14,391 nucleotides of DNA from NCBI GenBank assembly GCA_003695015.1, contig RFJD01000306.1:1-14391 (forward strand). The letters run 5' to 3'. The first letter of the stretch is position 1, and each line of letters starts with the position of its first letter. The position numbers and the translations under genes are program-made. A model generated the notes under the pieces. That model made no database searches. It had not been told where the DNA came from and was given only the letters and a program-made list of their open reading frames with translations. Shown in pieces: positions 7,698 through 12,656 of this stretch. Source of the stretch: Verrucomicrobiota bacterium (GTDB taxonomy: Bacteria; Verrucomicrobiota; Verrucomicrobiia; Limisphaerales; J093).

Positions 7698-8572
7698 CCC
7701 AGGCGGCTGTCAGTGAAGCCATCACCCGCCGCAGCGCCTCCAACCTGGCGCTGGCCTTCGTGCTGCTGCCGGCCGACAAACGCCGCGCCATGGCCGCCCT
7801 CTACGCCTTCTGCCGCGAGGTGGACGACGTCGCCGACGAGGCAACCCGGCCCACCGAGGCCCGCCGACGCGAGCTGGCCGCCTGGCGGGAGGACATCGCC
7901 CGCGCCTGCCGCGGCGAACCGCCCCACCTGCCCGTCAACCGCGAGCTGGCGCCCGTCATCCGCCGGTTCAACCTGCCGTTCGAGCTGTTCGACGAGTTGA
8001 TCCGCGGCTGCGAAACCGACCTCGCCCAAAGCCGCTTCGCCGACCTCGACGAACTCGAGCAGTACTGCCACCGCGTCGCCTCGGTGGTCGGCCTGCTGAG
8101 CATCGAAATCTTCGGCTACCGCCACCCCTCCGCCCGCGATTACGCCGTCGAGCTGGGCCGGGCGCTCCAGTTGACCAACATCCTCCGGGACGTCGCCACC
8201 GACGCCGCCCGCGACCGCATCTACCTGCCGCTGGCCGAACTCCGGCGTCACGGTGTGACCGAGGCCGAGATCCTCGCAGGCCGTTACACCCCGGCCTACG
8301 CCGCCATGGCCCGCGAACTCGCCGCCCGCGCCGCCGCCCACTACGCCGCCGCGCGCCGTGCCCTCCATCCGGAGGACCGCCGCGCGATGGTGGCCGCCGA
8401 GTTGATGGGCGCGGTGTATTGGCGGCTCCTGCGGAAACTCGAGGACCGCGCCTTCGACGTCTTCACCCACGGCCGGGTCCGCCTTTCCAAGCCCCGCAAG
8501 ATCGCCCTCATCCTGGCGGCCTGGCTGCGTCACCTCCTCCACCTCCCCGGCATCCCGTATGGCCCGCGTTGA
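7694..8572 (+). CDS. hpnD: Squalene/phytoene synthase family protein, HpnD-like
   Basis: A 292-residue trans-isoprenyl head-to-head synthase, class I terpenoid fold. Both aspartate-rich motifs are intact: DDVAD (44-48) within YAFCREVDDVADE, and NILRDVATD (162-170) followed by ARDRIYLP. The block YCHRVASVVGLLSIEIFG between them is typical of the HpnD type, which makes presqualene diphosphate from two farnesyl diphosphates, rather than of HpnC. Phytoene synthase remains an alternative. The only usable start is a TTG at 7694, which overlaps the upstream TGA as TTGA; the first ATG lies inside the first conserved helix. It overlaps the deacetylase start by 14 bases. HpnC and HpnE are not in the window, so pathway completeness cannot be judged. 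Confidence 0.88.
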   Translation: MTQAAVSEAITRRSASNLALAFVLLPADKRRAMAALYAFCREVDDVADEATRPTEARRRELAAWREDIARACRGEPPHLPVNRELAPVIRRFNLPFELFDELIRGCETDLAQSRFADLDELEQYCHRVASVVGLLSIEIFGYRHPSARDYAVELGRALQLTNILRDVATDAARDRIYLPLAELRRHGVTEAEILAGRYTPAYAAMARELAARAAAHYAAARRALHPEDRRAMVAAELMGAVYWRLLRKLEDRAFDVFTHGRVRLSKPRKIALILAAWLRHLLHLPGIPYGPR

Positions 8573-9389
8573 ACCCCGCCGGCTCATCGTCAACGCCGAC
8601 GATTTCGGCCGCACCCCGGCCCACAACGAGGCCGTCGCCCGGGCCCACCGGGAAGGCATCCTCACCACCGCCAGCCTCATGGTCAACGAACCGGCGGCCG
8701 GCGAAGCCGTGGCCCTGGCCCGCCAACTGCCCCGGCTGGGCGTCGGCTTGCATCTCACGCTGGTCTGCGGCCGCGCCGCCCTCCCCTCGACCCAGCCCCC
8801 GGGACTGACCGACGCCGAAGGACGCTTCGACTCGAACCCCGTCCGCGCCGGCCTCCGCTACTTTTTCCGCCGCGACCTGCGCCGGGCCCTGGAGGCCGAA
8901 ATCCGGGCCCAGTTCGACCGGTTCGCCCAAACCGGCCTGCCGCTGGACCACATCAACGGCCACCTCAACATCCACCTCCATCCCACCGTGTTCGCCCTCC
9001 TGCTGGCCGCCGGACCGACCGACCGGCCCGTCGGTTTCCGGCTGACGCGCGACCGCTTCTGGCTCCAAGCCCGACTCGCCCCGGGCCGTTGGGCCTACCG
9101 CATCAGCCACGCGATCATCTTCGCGCTCCTGGCCGCCCGGGCCCGCCCGCAATTGCGGCAAACCGCCTGGCGCAGCCCCCGCCACGTCTTCGGCCTTTTG
9201 CAAGACGGCCGGGTTGAGGAAAACTGGCTCGAGGCGCTGCTGCCCCGGCTGCCGGCGGGCGACTCGGAGCTTTACGCCCATCCGTCCACCGTCGAGGCGC
9301 CGCACGAACTGGCGGCCCTCACCAGCGCCCGGGTGCGGCGCATGCTCGAGCGTGAACACATCCAACTCATCCGCTATCAAGACCTCTGA
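8559..9389 (+). CDS. hpnK: YdjC/ChbG-type deacetylase, hopanoid-associated HpnK-like
   Basis: A 276-residue carbohydrate deacetylase of the YdjC family. In hopanoid clusters HpnK removes the acetyl group from an N-acetylglucosaminyl head group on bacteriohopanetetrol. What is visible: the metal-binding VNADDFGRT (11-19), GLHLTLVCG near residue 62, the histidine cluster HINGHLNIHLHP (131-142) with the metal ligands, and ELYAHPS near the C-terminus. The length and motif order match HpnK better than plain ChbG, and the synthase directly upstream supports this. The ATG at 8559 lies inside the end of the synthase gene. It has no signal peptide or transmembrane helix, so it should act in the cytoplasm. 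The exact substrate is inferred. Confidence 0.85.
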   Translation: MARVEPRRLIVNADDFGRTPAHNEAVARAHREGILTTASLMVNEPAAGEAVALARQLPRLGVGLHLTLVCGRAALPSTQPPGLTDAEGRFDSNPVRAGLRYFFRRDLRRALEAEIRAQFDRFAQTGLPLDHINGHLNIHLHPTVFALLLAAGPTDRPVGFRLTRDRFWLQARLAPGRWAYRISHAIIFALLAARARPQLRQTAWRSPRHVFGLLQDGRVEENWLEALLPRLPAGDSELYAHPSTVEAPHELAALTSARVRRMLEREHIQLIRYQDL

Positions 9390-9390
9390 C

Positions 9391-9837
9391 ATGGCAAAGC
9401 TGCTGGCCATCCTCCTGCTGGGACTCGTGTTCGAAGCCGTCGGCGTCGTCTTCCTCAGCCGCGGGCTCAAGCAAATCGGCGAAGTCCGCGAAATCTCCGC
9501 GACGGAAATCGTCCGGGTCGTCAAGGCCGGCGCCACGAACCCGTCGCTGTTGCTGGGGGTGGCGTTCGAGGCGCTGTTCTTCGGCTGCCTGCTGACGCTG
9601 ATGGCGCGGAGCGACGTGAGTTTCATCTGGCCGCTGACCTCCCTGGGCTTCGTGCTCACCACGCTGGCCGCCCGGTTCATCCTGCACGAAACCGTCGTCC
9701 CGCTGCGATGGGCGGGCGTCTGCCTCATCGTCATCGGCGCCGGCCTGATCAGTTGGACCGAACAACACAAACCCACCCCCGCACCGCCCCCCGCCGCTTC
9801 CGAACCGGCGCCCACGCCTTCGGTCGAGGCACGCTGA
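9391..9837 (+). CDS. Small DMT/EamA (SMR-like) membrane protein
   Basis: A 148-residue protein with four predicted helices: residues about 4-24 (LLAILLLGLVFEAVGVVFLS), about 50-72, about 76-95, and about 98-117 ending in GLISW. The repeated small-residue pattern and the block LTSLGFVLTTLAARFILHETVVPLRWAGVCLIVIGAGLIS are typical of half-size drug/metabolite transporters such as ArnE/ArnF-like flippase subunits and SMR exporters. Such half-size proteins normally act as dimers. A proline/alanine-rich tail of about 25 residues follows. The ATG comes one base after the hpnK stop, so it is co-transcribed and may move a lipid-linked product or head-group precursor across the membrane. That role is inference. 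Confidence 0.75.
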   Translation: MAKLLAILLLGLVFEAVGVVFLSRGLKQIGEVREISATEIVRVVKAGATNPSLLLGVAFEALFFGCLLTLMARSDVSFIWPLTSLGFVLTTLAARFILHETVVPLRWAGVCLIVIGAGLISWTEQHKPTPAPPPAASEPAPTPSVEAR

Positions 9838-9875
9838 ACCGCAAGACCATTCGCCCCGTCCCGGCAGCCGGCCGC

Positions 9876-9909
9876 ACAGCGGGGTTCTCCCCCTCCCGCT
9901 GCCCGCTGT
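9876..9909 (+). terminator. Candidate hairpin at the end of the hpnD-hpnK operon
   Basis: ACAGCGGG (9876-9883) can pair perfectly with CCCGCTGT (9902-9909), or its core CAGCGGG with CCCGCTG at 9895-9901 across an 11-base loop. It begins 39 bases after the last operon stop. No U-tract follows, so it may be a weak or factor-assisted terminator, or only a 3'-end stabilising hairpin. Confidence 0.4.
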
Positions 9910-10010
9910 CTGTTCAGCCGCTTTCGGCGCGGAAGCAAACGGACCGCGCTCACGGCAACACCCGCCGTTCCCCGCGGCTCGGCGGCCCCTCCGGCCTCGT
10001 ATCGTCCTCT

Positions 10011-10068
10011 GGGCGCACGGCTCCTACTGAACGGCGTGCGCCGTGCCAGGGCACACATCGGTGGAGCC
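10011..10068. repeat. Cluster of overlapping inverted repeats
   Basis: Four perfect inverted repeats share 58 bases. GGCGCACG (10012-10019) pairs with CGTGCGCC (10035-10042). ACGGCGTGCGCCGT (10031-10044) is self-complementary around a 2-base centre. GTGCC-AG-GGCAC occupies 10043-10054. GGCTCC (10019-10024) pairs with GGAGCC (10063-10068). Some are mutually exclusive and the outer GGCTCC/GGAGCC pair could enclose the inner two. It might be a REP-like element or a structured RNA; I recognise no known family. Confidence 0.4.
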
Positions 10069-10090
10069 CAAAGCCCGCAGATGCCAGCCG

Positions 10091-10133
10091 AAAAAAAAAA
10101 ATGCTTGACCGTCTTCGCCAGTGGCTTTAAAAA
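10091..10133 (+). promoter_or_regulatory. Sigma-70-like promoter with upstream A-tract
   Basis: An 11-base A run (10091-10101) resembling an UP element is followed three bases later by TTGACC (10105-10110), which matches TTGACA at five of six positions. After a 17-base spacer comes TAAAAA (10128-10133), which matches TATAAT at four of six. Transcription would start near 10140, giving a leader of roughly 290 bases that includes the 13-bp repeats before the 10428 gene. It is the best promoter match I found in the window, but it is judged by eye. Confidence 0.55.
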
Positions 10134-10141
10134 CACGGTCA
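10106..10141. promoter_or_regulatory. Inverted repeat TGACCGT / ACGGTCA flanking the promoter core
   Basis: TGACCGT at 10106-10112 and its exact reverse complement ACGGTCA at 10135-10141 are separated by 22 bases. The left arm covers the -35 hexamer and the right arm covers the expected transcription start. That is a suitable position for a dimeric repressor, or for two dimers that bridge the core promoter. The arms could also arise by chance. Confidence 0.45.
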
Positions 10142-10163
10142 GCAAGATTTCACCGTGCACACG

Positions 10164-10241
10164 CCAAGCCAACAGGCCAAGCCAACAGGCCAAGCCAACA
10201 GGCCAAGCCAACAGGCCAAGCCAACAGGCCAAGCCAACAGG
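10164..10241. repeat. Six perfect tandem copies of a 13-bp unit
   Basis: The unit CCAAGCCAACAGG is repeated six times without a mismatch (10164-10176, -10189, -10202, -10215, -10228, -10241) and is followed by the first three bases of a seventh copy (CCA). A diverged copy occurs further on: CACGCCAAGC[C/G]AACA matches with one mismatch between 10160-10174, at the array's left boundary, and 10305-10319. The perfect identity suggests recent expansion by slippage, so copy number is probably variable between strains. The array lies in the predicted leader of the 10428 gene. Confidence 0.95.
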
Positions 10242-10348
10242 CCATGAGGCGGTCCTTCCGTCTGTATGCGGCTGTTGCCGCCTCCGTACTCGCCTCTGAC
10301 ATACCACGCCAAGCGAACACCAAACCGCTGAGGACAGTACTTCGCGTC

Positions 10349-10379
10349 CAGTCTGCGAAGCGATTGAAATCGCAAACTG
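10349..10379 (+). promoter_or_regulatory. Imperfect hairpin with an alternative fold before the 10428 gene
   Basis: CAGT-C-TGCGA (10349-10358) can pair with TCGCA-A-ACTG (10370-10379) with a single C/A mismatch and an 11-base loop. A competing fold pairs GCGATT (10360-10365) with AATCGC (10368-10373). The two folds share bases and exclude each other. The element ends 48 bases before the ATG and could be a protein-binding dyad or an RNA switch; neither is shown. Confidence 0.4.
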
Positions 10380-10427
10380 CGAGCGCGGGTTCTTCATTGG
10401 CGCACGCCTAAGAGAAAACCCACTGCC

Positions 10428-12059
10428 ATGGACGAACACCGGCACCATGATCCGATACGCCCTCGACCGCTGCGATGGTTCCTTTTCACAGCAGCGCTGG
10501 TCTTCGGACTCACTGGCGTCGGGAAAGTCGCTGCTATGTGGATCGGCACGGTGCCTTTTCCGGGACAGGCAGACGCAATCCTTGGCCTTCCGGCGCGCCC
10601 TCTTTTGCTCCTAACTGGGCTCCTCGAACTCAGTGCGGCCGTCCTTTGTCTTGTGCCGCGATCTCGGCGGTTGGCCTTGGGGTTCGTCGCTTGGCTTGCC
10701 GGGGCCTTCTTGGCGTATCACCTTGCCGCAATGAACAGCCTGCATACGCATTGTCCTTGCTTGGGACGCTGGATAGACGTCTTTCACTTGGCGCCCCAAG
10801 TGGCAAACCGGCTCAGCCAAGTCCTCACAACTTACCTCTTCCTCGGCAGCTATGTTTTCCTACTCGCGGAGCAACGGCTGCTTCGCCGATCCGCACGTCG
10901 AAAAGTCGTACGCCAGCCCCGAACCAGCTTCCGCATCCTTCTCCCAGGCGTCATGGTTTCCCCCTTGCTCACCGGCCCAGCACATTCAGTCGAGCACCGG
11001 TTCGGCGTGGAGGGCTTGTGCGACTGGATTATCCTAAAAGAATCAGGGGCCACCAACGGCTCCTTTCGCACCACCTTCCGCCTCGCGGTTGAGGGGGCAC
11101 GGTTTGACCTCCGGATAGTGAATCCCGAAAAGCCAAAGCTCTATCAACGCATTGTAGGTGACGAGACTACGACCTACTACTTGGACTACTATGGCCCCCT
11201 GGCGCCGAACGTAGCTGGTGCCATCGTCCTCGCCCGGCCTGTGCCCAATCTGAGCACTTACGAAACCGCCGGCCCTATTTGGCTCGCGTATGCCTCCGCC
11301 GACTACTTGCGGAAAGCCGCTCCCGCTCCACCCTCGGCTCACGTTTACTCGGCAAACATCGACATCGCCTGCGGAACGGGCACGGACAATGGCGCCGACG
11401 TCGGCCCCCACCGTGTCTTGCGCCCCGCACGCTGGCGCCTCTTGGAACCCGCCGGGTTGCCAGAATTCCTCACTTATTTCAACAAGGATGGCCACCTGAG
11501 GACCGCGCCCAACGCCGGCGGCCGGTTCCTTCAGCGTCCCCTGCCCTCCCCGTATCGGCGGGGATTCACCAACAGCCTTTACCAAGTGGTTCGGACAACG
11601 AACTACAACGGCATCCTCCTGCCCTTGGAAGCGCTTTACCTCACCTTCTGGGTCAAGGCCGCCGCGCGGTCTTCCAATGACCTCTGGGTCCATCATCGCT
11701 TTCGGGTGCGGCCCACCAACTTCTTCGTGCCCCAAGAGACCATCGCCATTCCTCCTCCACTCCCCGGCCCCACGGTTGTCACCGAGGCGCGCTTCCTTGA
11801 ACACACGAACACCCCCAAGAACCTTTTCTATTACATGCGGACCAACCGTTTTCTTACCCTTGCGGAGGCCCGCCGCCTGCCGGTCTTCGCCCAAACCACC
11901 ACGCCTCCACCCCTCCAGCCATCAGGTCCGCGCTTCCTTACACCCAGAGACACCTTTTTGCTGCTGTTGATCGTTTTCTCCGCTTTCGCCTTTTTCGCCT
12001 ATCGTCGGCGCCCTCCACCACCAAACGGCGACGTCGATAGCCACCCAAAAACGACCTAA
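10428..12059 (+). CDS. MauE/DoxX-like redox membrane domain joined to an extracytoplasmic domain
   Basis: A 543-residue protein. Residues about 18-150 form a four-helix MauE/DoxX-like domain with a Cys109-Pro-Cys111 pair in HTHCPCLGRW after the third helix. MauE-type proteins are associated with disulfide formation in exported proteins. A basic stretch (150-169) and a hydrophobic segment ending PAHS (168-187) look like an internal signal-peptide or TM5. A region of about 320 residues (188-508), presumably periplasmic, follows and I recognise no family in it. It has only two cysteines, Cys198 in EGLCDW and one in IACGTG. A C-terminal helix (509-525) and an RRR tail anchor it. The ATG at 10428 keeps TM1 complete; AGAGA at 10411 is a distant, weak ribosome site. 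It ends 25 bases before the cysteine-rich gene. Confidence 0.7.
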   Translation: MDEHRHHDPIRPRPLRWFLFTAALVFGLTGVGKVAAMWIGTVPFPGQADAILGLPARPLLLLTGLLELSAAVLCLVPRSRRLALGFVAWLAGAFLAYHLAAMNSLHTHCPCLGRWIDVFHLAPQVANRLSQVLTTYLFLGSYVFLLAEQRLLRRSARRKVVRQPRTSFRILLPGVMVSPLLTGPAHSVEHRFGVEGLCDWIILKESGATNGSFRTTFRLAVEGARFDLRIVNPEKPKLYQRIVGDETTTYYLDYYGPLAPNVAGAIVLARPVPNLSTYETAGPIWLAYASADYLRKAAPAPPSAHVYSANIDIACGTGTDNGADVGPHRVLRPARWRLLEPAGLPEFLTYFNKDGHLRTAPNAGGRFLQRPLPSPYRRGFTNSLYQVVRTTNYNGILLPLEALYLTFWVKAAARSSNDLWVHHRFRVRPTNFFVPQETIAIPPPLPGPTVVTEARFLEHTNTPKNLFYYMRTNRFLTLAEARRLPVFAQTTTPPPLQPSGPRFLTPRDTFLLLLIVFSAFAFFAYRRRPPPPNGDVDSHPKTT

Positions 12060-12084
12060 CAACAAAGCACGAAGAGCACAGCAT

Positions 12085-12498
12085 ATGACGGCGAACACAA
12101 GCAACCAACGTAGTCTACCTCTGCTGGGACGCACCCTAATGATCGTTTCTTTGGCTGTTACGGCTGCCTTGGGAACTCACTTGGTGCTGGCCTCATGCCC
12201 AGCCACACAACCCGACTGGGAAAATGGCAACATTCTGTGCATGGATTGTCCCACAGCACAACCTACAGAGGGAAAGGAGGGAAATCCGTGCGAGAAGGCG
12301 AGAGAAGTGAACTACCAAATGGTCTTCTGCAACTGTGGCCTTACGGATAGACAGTGTGTTGGCAATGGCTCCATCGTTAACGTGCGAGTAAAATACTACA
12401 GTGGTTACTGTCGCGACGGCGTCTGCCAGGTTAGTGGCGATCCAACTGGGGACACCGTTGGCCAGAAGCGCCTTGCGGTAGAGTTGAATTGCCCGTAG
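12085..12498 (+). CDS. Small exported cysteine-rich protein, possible lipoprotein
   Basis: A 137-residue protein of no recognised family. A basic N-terminus and the hydrophobic run LMIVSLAVTAALGTHLVL lead to LASC (35-38), which matches the lipobox consensus. Signal peptidase I cleavage after Ala36 is the alternative. The mature part, about 100 residues, holds ten cysteines at 38, 52, 55, 69, 82, 84, 91, 109, 114 and 136, including a CxxC and a CxC. If Cys38 is lipidated, nine remain. Such density implies several disulfides and so exposure outside the cytoplasm. The ATG at 12085 has GAAGAG eight bases upstream. It follows the MauE-like gene by 25 bases and is probably co-transcribed, which makes it the natural candidate substrate or partner. 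That link is inferred. Confidence 0.75.
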   Translation: MTANTSNQRSLPLLGRTLMIVSLAVTAALGTHLVLASCPATQPDWENGNILCMDCPTAQPTEGKEGNPCEKAREVNYQMVFCNCGLTDRQCVGNGSIVNVRVKYYSGYCRDGVCQVSGDPTGDTVGQKRLAVELNCP

Positions 12499-12656
12499 GC
12501 TGACGAGACGCCGAGCAGCTCCGCAACGGTCCTTTCGGGCGTATCGGCGCGGCGGCGAACTTGGAGTCGCTCCTCCCCCGCGAATGGGGTGTGGGGCTGC
12601 ATTATAAGGAGGGCACGCCGAGCGCAGCGGGGCACACGGGCTGGTCAACCCAGCCA
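12499..12656 (+). promoter_or_regulatory. Intergenic leader before the glycosyltransferase gene
   Basis: This 158-base gap has no convincing terminator. CGCCGA (12509-12514) and TCGGCG (12544-12549) could pair across a long loop. A TATAAG hexamer (12603-12608) resembles a -10 but has no -35 at the right distance. AAGGAGG (12606-12612) is an ideal ribosome-binding sequence with no ATG, GTG or TTG at 5-10 bases. A 6-bp GC hairpin, GGCTGG-TCAAC-CCAGCC (12639-12655), ends one base before the ATG of the next gene. Confidence 0.45.

Larger units (their letters stand above)
9838..10427. other. 590-base non-coding region rich in hairpins and repeats
   Basis: No supportable gene lies here. The left half is GC-rich and holds a terminator-like hairpin (9876-9909) and a cluster of overlapping inverted repeats (10011-10068). 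The right half contains an 11-A run, a sigma-70-like promoter with an inverted repeat, a tandem array of a 13-bp unit and a 31-base imperfect hairpin shortly before the next gene. Base use becomes visibly less GC-biased from about 10.09 kb. Open frames crossing the tandem array exist on both strands only because 13 is not a multiple of three and the unit contains no stop. Confidence 0.8.

Noticed and set aside
10164..10241. CRISPR array
   Set aside because: The 13-bp units are contiguous with no spacers, and no cas gene is present.
10036..10411. Short plus-strand frames through the tandem repeats encoding Pro/Gln/Ala/Asn-rich peptides
   Set aside because: The 13-bp unit has no stop, so every frame stays open. 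Two overlapping frames look equally good and neither has a signal, motif or clear ribosome site.
8508..10448. A 646-codon minus-strand open frame across hpnK, the DMT gene and the repeat array
   Set aside because: It is antisense to well-supported genes and its Trp/Leu-rich repeat is just the reverse complement of the 13-bp array. No family motif is visible.
12561..12656. Upstream TTG start for the glycosyltransferase
   Set aside because: The extra 32 residues are not membrane-like, include the translated hairpin and ribosome-site sequence, and resemble no family extension.
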